Origin: Streptomyces sp. SLBN-31
Lineage (GTDB): Bacteria; Actinomycetota; Actinomycetes; Streptomycetales; Streptomycetaceae
Reading direction: 5' to 3'
Assembly (NCBI RefSeq): GCF_006715395.1
Contig: NZ_VFNC01000002.1
Coordinates: 1,984,001-2,048,000, forward strand
DNA: 64,000 nt
Of this stretch, positions 19,127 through 27,923 are shown piece by piece (position 1 is the first letter of the stretch; each line of letters opens with the position of its first letter). The notes under the pieces are model-generated. The model had not been told where the DNA came from. It searched no databases and saw only the letters and a list, made by a program, of their open reading frames with translations. The translations under genes and the position numbers were made by a program.

Positions 19127-19761
19127 GATGCCTTTCCGACGCGGTCCGGTGAACCTCGCCCCCTGGTACGGAGATCGATGCCTGGTGCACTCATTCCGTG
19201 CGTGTCCGTCGTGTGCGTCGAGGCGCCGGACGTGGTGGTCGGCTGTGCCGTGTCGCTCGGCGAGGGTTCGGACGCCGTGATGTCGGCGGTGCTCTGCACG
19301 GGCCGGCCCTTCACGGCCCAGGCCGTGCCGTCGTCGGCGTACAGCCGGGCGGTGACGTGGTGGGTGCCGCGCGGGACGAGCCGGGCCGGGAGGCGGTAGG
19401 CGGCCGAGCGCAGCCGGGTGACGGGCCGGCCGTCGACGTACAGCCGTACATAGCCGCGGCCGGCCACCGCCCGCCGTTTCGCGTCGGCCGCCGAGAAGCG
19501 GAAGTGGTGCACGCTCAGGCGTACGTCCCAGGTGTCGTCGGTGTCCGGCTGCACCTCGATACCGACCTCGGGCGCGCCCTTCTTCTCCACCTCGCGCAGA
19601 TGCCGCCCCTCCCGGTCGGTGCCGTCGAGGACCTTGCCCACGGGGGATGTCGACACCCCGTTCTCGCCCTCATGTGCATCACTGGTGCCGCAGCCCACGG
19701 ATCCGGCCAGCAACAGGACGCAGACCGCGAGCGCGGCGAGAAGTCCCCGCGTCCACGACAT
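19123..19761 (-). CDS. Putative lipoprotein of unknown function
   Basis: This 212-residue protein starts with a lipoprotein-type signal (MSWTRGLLAALAVCVLLLAG) ending at a plausible lipidated Cys in SVGCGTS. The mature part has a beta-rich central domain (DVRLSVHHFRFSAAD, GYVRLYVDGRPVTRL, RGTHHVTARLYADDGTAW), resembling small domains seen in actinobacterial surface proteins, and a Ser/Thr/Pro-rich tail. I do not recognise the family. It overlaps the TetR gene start by 4 bases and is divergent from hmgA. Confidence 0.75.
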   Translation of the reverse strand: MSWTRGLLAALAVCVLLLAGSVGCGTSDAHEGENGVSTSPVGKVLDGTDREGRHLREVEKKGAPEVGIEVQPDTDDTWDVRLSVHHFRFSAADAKRRAVAGRGYVRLYVDGRPVTRLRSAAYRLPARLVPRGTHHVTARLYADDGTAWAVKGRPVQSTADITASEPSPSDTAQPTTTSGASTHTTDTHGMSAPGIDLRTRGRGSPDRVGKAS

Positions 19762-19867
19762 GCCCGGAGACTAGAACACAGGTCCGACAGGCGGATCCCC
19801 CTGAAGGCTGGTTCGGCTCCTCCCTGAAGAGGAGGAGCGATGTACCTCTTGCGCACGGGAAACCGCA

Positions 19868-19890
19868 ATCCTACGGTGTTGCATAGGAAT
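19868..19890. promoter_or_regulatory. Inverted repeat before hmgA
   Basis: The half-sites tccta (19869-19873) and tagga (19884-19888) flank a 10-base spacer 22-44 bases before the hmgA start, where the promoter or a repressor site would lie. The GntR gene directly after hmgA is a candidate binder. The symmetry is short, so support is modest. Confidence 0.35.
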
Positions 19891-19911
19891 CGGAGTCGCA
19901 AGGGAGCGATC

Positions 19912-21264
19912 ATGAGCGATGGGGGTACGACCCGCGCGAGCGGGTTCGAGCGTGCGGGAGCGCGGAAGACCGCCGAGGGACTGACCTACCTGTCGGGTTT
20001 CGGCAACGAGCACGGCTCCGAGGCGGTGCCCGGCGCCCTGCCCGAGGGACGCAACTCGCCGCAGCGCGCACCCCTCGGCCTGTACGCGGAGCAGCTGAGC
20101 GGTTCCGCCTTCACCGAGCCGCGCGCCGCCAACCGCCGCTCCTGGCTCTACCGCATCCGCCCCTCCGCCGCGCACCCGCCGTTCACGGAGACGCACAACG
20201 GCTGGATCCGCACCGCCCCCTTCACGGAGGCCGTCCCGGACCCCAACCGCCTGCGCTGGAACCCCCTCCCGGAGCCGGCCGACGGCACCGACTTCCTCGC
20301 CGGCCTGTGGACCCTCGGCGGCAACGGCGACGCGACCCAGCGCACCGGCATGGCCGTGCACCTCTACCACGCCAACGCCTCCATGGACCGCGTCTTCAGC
20401 GACGCCGACGGTGAGCTGCTGATCGTCCCCGAACGCGGCGGGCTGCTGCTGCACACGGAGTTCGGGATGCTGCATGTGGAGCCGGCACATGTGGCGCTGA
20501 TTCCCCGTGGGGTGCGCTTCCGTGTGGAGCTGCTGGACGAGTCGGCCCGCGGATATGTGTGCGAGAACTACGGCGCCCCCTTCCGCCTCCCCGACCTCGG
20601 CCCGATCGGCGCCAACGGCCTGGCCAACGCCCGTGACTTCCGGGCACCTGTCGCCGCCTACGAGGACGTCGAGGGCCCGGTGGAGGTGGTGAACAAGTTC
20701 TGCGGCAACCTGTGGCGGGCGACGTACGACCACTCCCCCCTCGACGTCGTCGCCTGGCACGGCAACCACGTCCCGTACGTCTACGACCTGCGCCGCTTCA
20801 ACGTCATCGGCACCATCTCCTACGACCACCCCGACCCGTCGATCTTCACGGTGCTGACGGCCCCCTCCGACACCCCCGGGCTGGCCGGCGTCGACTTCGT
20901 GGTCTTCGCGCCGCGCTGGCTGGTGGGCGAGGACACCTTCCGGCCGCCGTACTTCCACCGGAACGTGATGAGCGAGTACATGGGGCTGATCGAGGGCGCC
21001 TACGACGCGAAGGCGGAGGGTTTCGTGCCCGGCGGGGGCTCGCTGCACAACATGATGTCGGCGCACGGCCCGGACCGGGAGACCTTCGACCGGGCGAGCG
21101 CGGCCGAGCTGAAGCCGCAGAAGATCGACGACGGGCTCGCGTTCATGTTCGAGACGCGCTGGCCGGTCACCCTCACCGCGCACGCGGCCCACGCGGAGCA
21201 CCTGCAGCCGCACTACGACGACGTGTGGAACGGCCTCGAACGCCACTTCCGCCCGTTGCACTGA
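19912..21264 (+). CDS. hmgA: Homogentisate 1,2-dioxygenase
   Basis: This 450-residue enzyme opens the ring of homogentisate to maleylacetoacetate in tyrosine/phenylalanine breakdown. The family N-terminus [13 protein letters not shown] is present, as is the iron-ligand region [15 protein letters not shown] with its His and Glu; another His lies near the C-terminal MMSAHGPD. The ATG at 19912 has an AGGGAG ribosome site; the frame is open 24 codons further upstream but without family similarity. The later pathway genes are not in the window. A GntR regulator follows after 27 bases, probably in the same operon. Loss of hmgA typically gives pyomelanin. Confidence 0.95.
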   Translation: MSDGGTTRASGFERAGARKTAEGLTYLSGFGNEHGSEAVPGALPEGRNSPQRAPLGLYAEQLSGSAFTEPRAANRRSWLYRIRPSAAHPPFTETHNGWIRTAPFTEAVPDPNRLRWNPLPEPADGTDFLAGLWTLGGNGDATQRTGMAVHLYHANASMDRVFSDADGELLIVPERGGLLLHTEFGMLHVEPAHVALIPRGVRFRVELLDESARGYVCENYGAPFRLPDLGPIGANGLANARDFRAPVAAYEDVEGPVEVVNKFCGNLWRATYDHSPLDVVAWHGNHVPYVYDLRRFNVIGTISYDHPDPSIFTVLTAPSDTPGLAGVDFVVFAPRWLVGEDTFRPPYFHRNVMSEYMGLIEGAYDAKAEGFVPGGGSLHNMMSAHGPDRETFDRASAAELKPQKIDDGLAFMFETRWPVTLTAHAAHAEHLQPHYDDVWNGLERHFRPLH

Positions 21265-21291
21265 TCGCGGCCGACCGGTACGGATAACCCC

Positions 21292-22041
21292 GTGACCTCC
21301 TTCGCCCCGGACTCGATCGTCCTGAACCGCAAGTTGCCGCTCTGGTACCAGGTCTCGCAGTCCCTGCGGGCCTCGATACTCGGCCGTTCGCCCCAGGACC
21401 CCCTCCGCCTGCCCACCGAGGAACAGCTGGCGGAGCACTACGGGGTGAGCGTGCTGACCATGCGGCAGGCGTTGAAGGAGCTGGAGGACGAAGGGCTGAT
21501 CACCCGGCACCGCCGCCGGGGCACCTTCATCGAGCCGGACGCCCGCCGGGGCACCCCGGTGCGGCTGCTGGGCTCGGTGGACGCGATCGTGGCCCAGCAG
21601 TCCGGCATGACGACCGAGCTGCTGTCGCACGGCAGCGCGCCCGTGCCGCCCGAACTCGCCGAGTTCTTCCCGGAGATCGACGAGGTGGCCGCGTACCACC
21701 GGCTGCGCAGCGACGAGAAGACCGGTGAGCCGACCAACCACGCCCGCAACTGGGTGCGTCCGGACGTGGCAGCGCGCGTCGACCCGGCGGACCTGGTGCG
21801 CTGGCCCATGACCAAGGTGCTGCGGGACGTCGTCCAGGCCGACATCAGCCGCATCACGGACACCGTCGAGGCCCGGCTGGCCGACCCCGAGACGGCCCGG
21901 CTGCTCCAAGTCCCGCTGCTCAGCCCGATCCTGCACTACACGGGGGTGACGTACGACGCCGCCGGACGGGTCCTGGACGTGGCGGTCATCCACTACCGCG
22001 GGGACCGCTTCTCCTTCACGGTGACTCTGGACGCCACGTGA
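21292..22041 (+). CDS. GntR-family regulator with UTRA-type ligand domain
   Basis: This 249-residue protein has an N-terminal winged helix (PLWYQVSQSLRASIL, LRLPTEEQLAEHYGVS, LTMRQALKELEDEGLI) and a C-terminal UTRA-like chorismate-lyase fold domain, which binds small ligands. It starts at the GTG at 21292. Position directly after hmgA suggests it senses an aromatic catabolite and controls hmgA. Its stop overlaps the next gene's GTG by four bases. Confidence 0.88.
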   Translation: MTSFAPDSIVLNRKLPLWYQVSQSLRASILGRSPQDPLRLPTEEQLAEHYGVSVLTMRQALKELEDEGLITRHRRRGTFIEPDARRGTPVRLLGSVDAIVAQQSGMTTELLSHGSAPVPPELAEFFPEIDEVAAYHRLRSDEKTGEPTNHARNWVRPDVAARVDPADLVRWPMTKVLRDVVQADISRITDTVEARLADPETARLLQVPLLSPILHYTGVTYDAAGRVLDVAVIHYRGDRFSFTVTLDAT

Positions 22042-23228
22042 CCTCACCGTCGGTGGCAGGTCGTACGATGCCCAGCGTGACGCACGACGACGCTCCGCCG
22101 CTGGCGGACCTCATGCCGTGGTCCGTCGCACCGCCGCGGCTGGGCCGGGGGTGGCCGGCGGGCCCCGACGCCGCATCCCTGAAGGCCCGCTGGGACGTCC
22201 TGCTCAAGGCTGACGGACCGGAGCGGGAGGCCCTGTTCGAGCCGACGCGCTCACGCACGCTGCACTCCGCGGTGGGGCAACTCCCGGGCCAGTCGAGCGG
22301 CACGGAGAAGCTCCTGCGTGCGGCCGGCCCGTGCCCCGAGCCGGTGCGCGTCCTGCACGCCCCCTTCGACGAGCAGTGGCTGATCCCCGACCACCGCCTG
22401 ATCGACACGGCCCGCCCCGAGCTGTGGCGCGTCGCGGACGAGCACCAGGTCTTCGTGGTCGAGACGCCCTCGGAGACGGGCGGTTCACCCCTGCTGGCCA
22501 CGTCCCGCCTCCCGCTGCTGCGCCCCGGCCGCATCCGCCCCCTGTACCGCCGCCCAGGTGGTACGGAGCCCAATCTGACGCAGGGGCTGCTGGACCATCT
22601 GGGCACCCGCCTCGGCCATCCGCCCACCCCGCCGGACGCCCTCGCCTGGATCATGGCGGTCGTCCGGCCGGACCTGACCGTCCCGCTCACCGAGGACGCG
22701 GAACTCTGGTCGCACGGCGTCGAGTTGGGCCGTCGGCTGCTGTGGCTGATGCGCCGCGACGGCGACCGTCCCAGGCTGCCGGGCGGCCGCCGCCCGTACG
22801 TCCGCGCCCCGCTGCCCGCACGCCCGCTCACCGTCGACTACGACCGCGACGAGGAGACCCTGCTGCTCGACGAGGGCCGCATCTCCCCCGTACCGCCCGA
22901 GGCCTGGGACTTCGAGGCGGCGGGGGTACGGGTCCTGGAGCACTGGTTCACGGTCCGGACCGCGGGGGCCGAGCCCGGTACCCTGTCCGCGATCCGCCCG
23001 GCGACCTGGCCCCAGACCTGGACCTCGGAGCTGCTGGAACTGATCACGGTCCTGGCCCTGCTGGCGGAACTGCGGCCGCAGCAGCAGGAGTTGACGGTGA
23101 CGTCGCCGATCACGGCAGCGGACCTGCGCAAGGCAGGCGTCCTCCCCGCCCCGGAGGCGGCACACCGACCGGCCTCGGTCCTGGACCACCACGAGGAGGG
23201 CCCCGAGGGCCAGTTCACCCTGATCTGA
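22038..23228 (+). CDS. Type ISP restriction/modification-like C-terminal domain protein
   Basis: This 396-residue protein begins at a GTG overlapping the GntR stop (GTGA); an ATG at 22068 gives an alternative start. The C-terminal part (VRVLEHWFTVRT, ATWPQTWTSELLELITVL) resembles the target-recognition domain annotated in Streptomyces as type ISP restriction/modification enzyme. No helicase, nuclease or methyltransferase motif (such as NPPY) is visible, so it cannot be a full restriction enzyme. Stand-alone copies are widespread in the genus and their role is unknown. Coupling to GntR and hmgA may be historical rather than functional. Confidence 0.6.
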   Translation: MTSPSVAGRTMPSVTHDDAPPLADLMPWSVAPPRLGRGWPAGPDAASLKARWDVLLKADGPEREALFEPTRSRTLHSAVGQLPGQSSGTEKLLRAAGPCPEPVRVLHAPFDEQWLIPDHRLIDTARPELWRVADEHQVFVVETPSETGGSPLLATSRLPLLRPGRIRPLYRRPGGTEPNLTQGLLDHLGTRLGHPPTPPDALAWIMAVVRPDLTVPLTEDAELWSHGVELGRRLLWLMRRDGDRPRLPGGRRPYVRAPLPARPLTVDYDRDEETLLLDEGRISPVPPEAWDFEAAGVRVLEHWFTVRTAGAEPGTLSAIRPATWPQTWTSELLELITVLALLAELRPQQQELTVTSPITAADLRKAGVLPAPEAAHRPASVLDHHEEGPEGQFTLI

Positions 23229-23230
23229 GC

Positions 23231-23479
23231 ACCCCCCAGGGGCGCGGGAAACTGCCCGACCAGCCACGACGGCGCCGCGGACGACCAACAACCCCTCCCG
23301 CCAAGCGCCGCCCAGCCTCACCCCCCAGGGGCGCGGGGAACTGCGCGACCAGCCACGACGGCGCCGCGGACGACCAACAACCCCTCCCGCCAAGCGCCGC
23401 CCAGCCTCACCCCCCAGGGGCGCGGGGAACTGCGCGACCAGCCACGACGGCGCCGCGGACGACCAACAACCCCTCCCGG
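23231..23479. repeat. 89-bp tandem repeat, about 2.8 copies, with Streptomyces intergenic motif
   Basis: Units start at 23231, 23320 and 23409, giving an exact 89-base period. Each opens with CCCCCCAGGGGCGCGGGGAA and continues with a conserved body ending in acccctcccg. Copies 2 and 3 are essentially identical; copy 1 differs at a few bases (gggaaactgcccga). The core GGGGCGCGGGGAACTGCGCG is a very common Streptomyces intergenic element. The array fills the gap between two convergent genes and can fold into GC-rich hairpins, so it may also end transcription. Confidence 0.9.
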
Positions 23480-23495
23480 CACCCCCAGCGGAGCG

Positions 23496-24212
23496 CTACC
23501 GCTCAGGGTCGAACCCGTCGAGCACCCTCGCCAGCGCCATGTCGAAGACCGCGTCGAGGTCGATCGGCCCCGGGTCCTCCATGAACGCCGCGGCCATGCG
23601 CGGATACGCCCCGCTCGCGACCTGACTGCCCAGATACGCGATCCGCACCGCGTTCTCCTGCTCCTCCGACCACGGCAGGTTCCGGGTCCGCTCGGCCGTG
23701 GCCAGCTCGTTGACGACGTACATCGTCACGACACCGTTCAGCAGCCCGATCAGCTGCATCTTCATGCCGTACTTCATGTCCTCGAGCGGGTCCAGACAGG
23801 CCAGGCAGTGCTCCAGGTACCGCAGGGCGTTGGGGCTGAACCCGTAAACGGGCGACATCAGACGGGGCAGCCACGGGTGCCGGTGCATCAGCTCACGGGT
23901 CTGCCGGGCCACCCGCATCATGTCGGCCCGCCAGTCCCCCGACGGCTCCCACTCCTCGTGCTCGGCGCTGACCGCGTCCACCATCAGCTCGTACAGGTCC
24001 TCCTTACGGGGGACGTAGTTGTACAGCGACATCGTGCCGCAGCCCAGTTCGGCCGCGACATGCCGCATCGACACCGCGTCCAGGCCCCCCTCGTCGGCGA
24101 TTCTCACCGCCGCCGCCGCGATGTCGGCCCGCGTGAACGCCGGCCTCGGCCCGCGCCCCGCCCGCTCGGGCCGGGCCCAGATCACTTCGGGTACCGCCGC
24201 TCGGCCCGCCAT
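23496..24212 (-). CDS. TetR-family repressor of the divergent DrrAB-type exporter
   Basis: This 238-residue regulator has a TetR HTH at about residues 27-72 (FTRADIAAAAVRIADEGG, VSMRHVAAELGCGTMSLYNYV) and the long C-terminal domain of the TetR_C/TetR-class drug-sensing group. It is divergent from an ABC exporter, and the 63-base gap plus the start of the exporter gene contain two matching palindromes (24240-24258 and 24283-24301). That layout supports repression of the exporter, relieved by its drug substrate. The ligand is unknown. Confidence 0.9.
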   Translation of the reverse strand: MAGRAAVPEVIWARPERAGRGPRPAFTRADIAAAAVRIADEGGLDAVSMRHVAAELGCGTMSLYNYVPRKEDLYELMVDAVSAEHEEWEPSGDWRADMMRVARQTRELMHRHPWLPRLMSPVYGFSPNALRYLEHCLACLDPLEDMKYGMKMQLIGLLNGVVTMYVVNELATAERTRNLPWSEEQENAVRIAYLGSQVASGAYPRMAAAFMEDPGPIDLDAVFDMALARVLDGFDPER

Positions 24213-24239
24213 CGATCATCACCTCGCCCACCATCGTAG

Positions 24240-24258
24240 TTACGTACACCGTACGTAG
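24240..24258. promoter_or_regulatory. TetR operator 1 in the exporter promoter
   Basis: The palindrome ttacgtacaccgtacgtag has arms TACGTAC/GTACGTA around ACC. It covers the -35 position expected for the candidate -10 box TATGGT at 24264-24269. Confidence 0.7.
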
Positions 24259-24275
24259 TGCGCTATGGTCGGAGC

Positions 24276-25229
24276 ATGGCAACTACGTACGCTGTACTTA
24301 GTGAAGGTCTGGAGAAGAGGTTCGGCGAGGTGCACGCGGTGCGCGGGCTGGATCTCGCGGTGGCCCAGGGCACGGTCTGCGGTGTCCTCGGGCCCAACGG
24401 GGCGGGCAAGACGACCGCCGTACGGCTGCTGACGACGCTGCTGCGGCCGGACGCCGGCTCGGCGCGGATCGCAGGGCACGACCTGGTGCGGGAGGCGGCG
24501 GCCGTACGCCGCAGCATCGGCGTCACCGGGCAGAACGCGTCGGTCGACGGCGATCTCACGGGCCGGGAGAACCTGTGCCTGTTCGGACGGCTGCACCGGG
24601 TGCGCGCGCCGGGGCAGCGGGCCGGCGAGCTCCTCGACCGGTTCGGGCTGGCCGAGGCCGCCGACCGGCCGGCGTCCTCCTACTCGGGCGGGATGCGCCG
24701 CCGGCTGGACCTCGCGGCGAGCCTGATCCGCCGTCCCGAGGTGCTGTTCCTGGACGAGCCGACGACCGGGCTCGACCCGGCCAGCCGCGCGCTGATCTGG
24801 GACGCCGTGCGCGAACTCACCGGCGACGGCACGACCGTGCTGCTGACCACGCAGTACCTGGAGGAGGCCGACCGGCTCGCGGACGACATAGCCCTGGTGG
24901 ACCGGGGGCGGGTGGCGCACACGGGGTCGCCCGCGCAGTTCAAGGCGCTCGTCGGCGCGTATGTCGAGGTCGTCGTCGCCGACGCGGACGTGATGGTGCG
25001 GGCAGCCGCGGTCCTCGACCGGCTCACCGGTGCCGAGCCGACGTTCGACCCGGAGCGGGGCGCGGTCGGCGCGGTCACCCGCGACGACACGCTCACCCTG
25101 CCACGCCTGGTGCGCGAGCTGGACGCGGCGGGGGTGCCGCTGCTCGACGTTAGCCTGCGGCCGCCGACGCTGGACGAGGCCTTTCTCCGACTGACGGGGA
25201 CCGGGACGGACGAGGAGCGCGCGGCATGA
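24276..25229 (+). CDS. Daunorubicin-resistance-type ABC exporter ATPase (DrrA-like)
   Basis: This 317-residue ATPase has Walker A at residues 39-47 (GPNGAGKTT), signature YSGGMRRRLDLA, and Walker B LFLDEPTTGLDP, followed by the C-terminal extension of the DrrA family. With the next gene it forms a drug-export pump. The ATG at 24276 has only a close GGAG before it. The candidate -10 at 24264-24269 would place the transcript start at or near the ATG, so the mRNA may be leaderless. A TetR operator overlaps codons 3-9. It overlaps the permease gene by four bases (ATGA). Confidence 0.92.
   Translation: MATTYAVLSEGLEKRFGEVHAVRGLDLAVAQGTVCGVLGPNGAGKTTAVRLLTTLLRPDAGSARIAGHDLVREAAAVRRSIGVTGQNASVDGDLTGRENLCLFGRLHRVRAPGQRAGELLDRFGLAEAADRPASSYSGGMRRRLDLAASLIRRPEVLFLDEPTTGLDPASRALIWDAVRELTGDGTTVLLTTQYLEEADRLADDIALVDRGRVAHTGSPAQFKALVGAYVEVVVADADVMVRAAAVLDRLTGAEPTFDPERGAVGAVTRDDTLTLPRLVRELDAAGVPLLDVSLRPPTLDEAFLRLTGTGTDEERAA
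24283..24301. promoter_or_regulatory. TetR operator 2 inside the exporter ATPase start
   Basis: The sequence ctacgtacgctgtacttag repeats operator 1 with small changes. It is centred 43 bases from it, about four helical turns, so two repressor dimers could sit on one face of the DNA. It lies within the first codons of the ATPase gene. Confidence 0.65.
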
Positions 25230-26008
25230 GCACAGTGGCGTACGACGGGACGGCGCTGCTGGGACGGCAGCTGCGGCGGATGCGGAACAACCCGGGACTG
25301 CTGATCCTGACCCAGACGATGCCGATCAGCATGCTGCTGTTCTTCGGCTACGTCTTCGGCAGCGCGCTGGCGGTGCCGGGCCGCGAGTACCGGTCCTTCC
25401 TGGTGCCGGGGCTGCTGGTGGCGACCGCCGCGGGCGGGATCATGACCGGCATGTTCCAGGCGGCCCAGGACACGCACCGAGGTGTCATGGACCGGCTGCG
25501 GACGCTGCCGATCAGCAGGTCGGCCGTGCCGCTCGGACAGGCCGTGGCGGACCTGGTGGTGACGGCGGCCGGGACGGTGCCGTTCCTGCTGGTGGGGCTC
25601 GCGGTGGGCTGGCGCGTCGAGGGCGGAGTGTTCGAAGCGGTGGGAGCAGTGGGGCTGTTGCTGCTGTTCCGGTTCGCCGCGACGTGGATCGGCATCTTCC
25701 TCGGGCTGCTCACCCGGAACGAGGAGGCGGCCGGCCAGCTGGGCGGCGCGACCTTCCTGCTGCCGCTGCTGTCCAGCGCCTACATCCCGACCGCCGGTCT
25801 GCCCGGGTGGCTGCGTACGGCGGCCGAGTGGAACCCGATCAGTGCGGTCGCCACGGCACTGCGGGACCTGTTCGGCAACGCGCCGGTGCCGACGGGCGGC
25901 GCGTGGCCGGTGACGCATCCGATCGCCGGATCACTGGCGTGGTGCCTGGTGCTGATCGCGGTGTTCATGCCCCTCGCGGTGCGGAGGTACGCGTACGGGG
26001 GGCGGTGA
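25226..26008 (+). CDS. ABC-2 type exporter permease (DrrB-like)
   Basis: This 260-residue protein has six hydrophobic helices and the ABC-2 signature region (LPISRSAVPLGQAVADLVV, then PTAGLPGWLRTAAEWNPIS). It forms the membrane channel for the ATPase encoded just upstream, with which it overlaps by four bases. The pair matches the DrrAB family that exports anthracyclines and other hydrophobic drugs. A hairpin at 26038-26073 ends the operon. Confidence 0.9.
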   Translation: MSTVAYDGTALLGRQLRRMRNNPGLLILTQTMPISMLLFFGYVFGSALAVPGREYRSFLVPGLLVATAAGGIMTGMFQAAQDTHRGVMDRLRTLPISRSAVPLGQAVADLVVTAAGTVPFLLVGLAVGWRVEGGVFEAVGAVGLLLLFRFAATWIGIFLGLLTRNEEAAGQLGGATFLLPLLSSAYIPTAGLPGWLRTAAEWNPISAVATALRDLFGNAPVPTGGAWPVTHPIAGSLAWCLVLIAVFMPLAVRRYAYGGR

Positions 26009-26037
26009 CCTCAACGACCGCGAGCGGGCGGGGGGTT

Positions 26038-26073
26038 GTCTTCGGTACCGAGCGGGTGGAACGTACCGAAGAC
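26038..26073. terminator. Bidirectional hairpin between convergent genes
   Basis: A perfect 11-bp stem (gtcttcggtac/gtaccgaagac) with a 14-base loop starts 30 bases after the permease stop and lies 51 bases past the convergent gene's stop. It can serve either strand. Confidence 0.6.
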
Positions 26074-26123
26074 GCCCTCCGCGGCGGGACGCACCGCACG
26101 GGACACCGTGACGCCGATACGGC

Positions 26124-26393
26124 TCAGCGCCCGCCGAACAGCGAGCGGGTCAGCCGGCGCAGCGGTGCGAAGAGCGACACGCGGCGGACGCGCGCACCCC
26201 TGTCGCTGCGGGTCTGCGTGGCGTCACGCGCGGTCAGCTCACGCATCAGCGAGGTCGCCTCGGCCGTCTTCTGCTGCGGCACGGCGGGGCCCGCCAGCAC
26301 TGAGAGATGGCGGTCGAGGCGCGAACTGGTCGCGCTGCTCCCGCAGGTGATCGCAGGGACCCTGGCCCTGCTGCGCACTGTTATCTGTTCCAT
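26124..26393 (-). CDS. Conserved small hypothetical protein, basic C-terminus
   Basis: This 89-residue protein runs from an ATG at 26393 (MEQITVRSRARVPAITC); an in-frame start 22 codons earlier is less natural. It has no signal peptide or membrane helix and ends in a basic amphipathic tail (RRVSLFAPLRRLTRSLFGGR). I do not recognise a family with certainty, though the layout resembles small Streptomyces hypothetical proteins. A candidate promoter, with a TAGGGT-like -10, lies near 26435-26441. Confidence 0.6.
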   Translation of the reverse strand: MEQITVRSRARVPAITCGSSATSSRLDRHLSVLAGPAVPQQKTAEATSLMRELTARDATQTRSDRGARVRRVSLFAPLRRLTRSLFGGR

Positions 26394-26519
26394 GTCACTC
26401 CCCACCCGTACGAGTCCACCCGGCCCGGGCAGGGTAACCCTATCGCCCCGACCGGGCACTCGTGTATCGCGGTCACAGGATTCACCTTCCCCGTAAGGGT
26501 GTTGACGACCCCTCCTTCA

Positions 26520-27338
26520 TTACTCTCCGAATCCGACCGATTTCAGGGCGAGTTGGACAATGGGCTGGCTGGTGGGCCGAGGTGAGCCCCCGTCGGGTTC
26601 GACGGTCACAGCGAGTGACGCGGCGGACTTGTTGAGACCGGTGGCGACCAAGGGCGTGTCGCCGCCCTTGAACAGGCCCAAGGAGCGTGGTTGGGCATGG
26701 GGGCGCATGAGCCACAGCTGGTGCACCCGCCCGCCGGCCGGATCGGCGTATCCGCTGAGGGTGACGATCGCCTGGCCGCGGGATGCGGAAGCGATCACTC
26801 CGATACTTCGGCCCTGAGCGTCCTCACCGGTCGTCGCGCGCGCGTCGGGAGCTGCGAGAACGTGGTTGATCTCACGTGACTGGGACTGCGCGGCGTCCAG
26901 CCTGTCCTGGGTCTGCCTGGCCTGCACGGCGAAGAGGGAGGCGACCACGAGGGCCGCGGCGGCCGTCGCCGTGGCGAGCGGGACGAAGAACGGGCGGCGC
27001 TCACGGGGCGCACGGGTGCGTGCCGGCGGTGGCTGCGTGCCCCAGACGTGCGGGGGAAGTTGGGGGGTGTGCTCCGGAATCGGCGCCGGCTCCTGCGGGG
27101 TCGCGCGTACGGCGGCCAGCACCCGGTCGCGCATCGCGGCCGGCGGCGGGGCGGCCGTGGACCAGGCGAGCCGGACGGCGTCCTCGGACAGGGCGCGCAC
27201 CTCGGCGGCACATCCGGCGCACGTCCTGAGGTGCCGTTCGAAGCGGACCCGCTCGGCCGGCTCCAGCGCGTCGAGCGCGTAGGGCGCCGCGAGCGAGTGC
27301 AGATCCTCGCGACGGAGCATACGGTCGAGCAGACTCAT
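26520..27338 (-). CDS. rskA: Anti-sigma factor, RskA/zinc-finger type
   Basis: This 272-residue protein has an N-terminal zinc-binding anti-sigma domain with His36, Cys40 and Cys43 (the HX3CX2C motif in HLRTCAGC), one membrane helix around residues 140-160 (PLATATAAAALVVASLF), and an extracellular RskA-like domain. It should hold the co-encoded ECF sigma factor inactive until membrane proteolysis. The ATG at 27338 has a GGGAGG site and overlaps the sigma stop as ATGA, which fixes equal expression. What the outer domain senses is unknown. Confidence 0.9.
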   Translation of the reverse strand: MSLLDRMLRREDLHSLAAPYALDALEPAERVRFERHLRTCAGCAAEVRALSEDAVRLAWSTAAPPPAAMRDRVLAAVRATPQEPAPIPEHTPQLPPHVWGTQPPPARTRAPRERRPFFVPLATATAAAALVVASLFAVQARQTQDRLDAAQSQSREINHVLAAPDARATTGEDAQGRSIGVIASASRGQAIVTLSGYADPAGGRVHQLWLMRPHAQPRSLGLFKGGDTPLVATGLNKSAASLAVTVEPDGGSPRPTSQPIVQLALKSVGFGE

Positions 27339-27877
27339 GCGACACCTCCCAGGCACTTGCGCAGCTGGGTCAGGCCATCGCGCATCCGGGTCTTGACGGT
27401 CCCCAGTGGCAGGGAGAGCCGTTCGGCCACTTCACGGTACGTGTAGCCGTCGTAGTAGGCGAGGGTGACGGACTGGCGCTGCAGCGCGGTGAGGCGGTCC
27501 AGGCAGCGGCGCACCCACTCGCGTTCGAGCCCCGCCTCGACCTCCTCGGTGACGTGGTCGAAGGCAGGGTGGTGGGCCCGGCGGGCCTCGCGCTGCTCGC
27601 GGTCGACGGCCGCGCGGGCGCTGCGCACCCGGTCCACGGCCCGGCGGTGGGCCACGGTGAGGATCCAGGACAGGGCGCTGCCGCGGCCGGGGTCGAACTT
27701 CGCCGCCGACCGCCACAGTTCGAGCAGCACCTCCTGCGCCACCTCCTCCGACTGCGCCGGATCCCGCACCACCCGGCGCACCAGTCCGAACACCGGACCG
27801 GACACCAGGCCGTACAGCTCCTCGAATGCCTTCTGGTCGCCGCCTGCCACGAGTACCAGAAGCTCGTCCGCCTCCAC
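27335..27877 (-). CDS. sigK: ECF RNA polymerase sigma factor, SigK-like (ECF19)
   Basis: This 180-residue sigma factor has region 2 (FEELYGLVSGPVFGLVRRVV, WRSAAKFDPGRGSALSWI) and region 4 (VTLAYYDGYTYREVAERL, LPLGTVKTRMRDGL). The GTG at 27877 has a GGGAGG site. The RskA partner and a self-type promoter (CCATCC-N15-GCGAAT at 27924-27950) point to the SigK group known from mycobacteria. A matching promoter faces the divergent DUF4331 gene, so that operon is the likely regulon core. Confidence 0.88.
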   Translation of the reverse strand: MEADELLVLVAGGDQKAFEELYGLVSGPVFGLVRRVVRDPAQSEEVAQEVLLELWRSAAKFDPGRGSALSWILTVAHRRAVDRVRSARAAVDREQREARRAHHPAFDHVTEEVEAGLEREWVRRCLDRLTALQRQSVTLAYYDGYTYREVAERLSLPLGTVKTRMRDGLTQLRKCLGGVA

Positions 27878-27923
27878 TCGGTCCCCTCCCCGGCCGCATG
27901 GGCCCCGTCCCGTCACACCAGGC

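Noticed and set aside
23231..23479. CRISPR array
   Set aside because: The 89-base units are contiguous with no variable spacers, and no cas gene is present.
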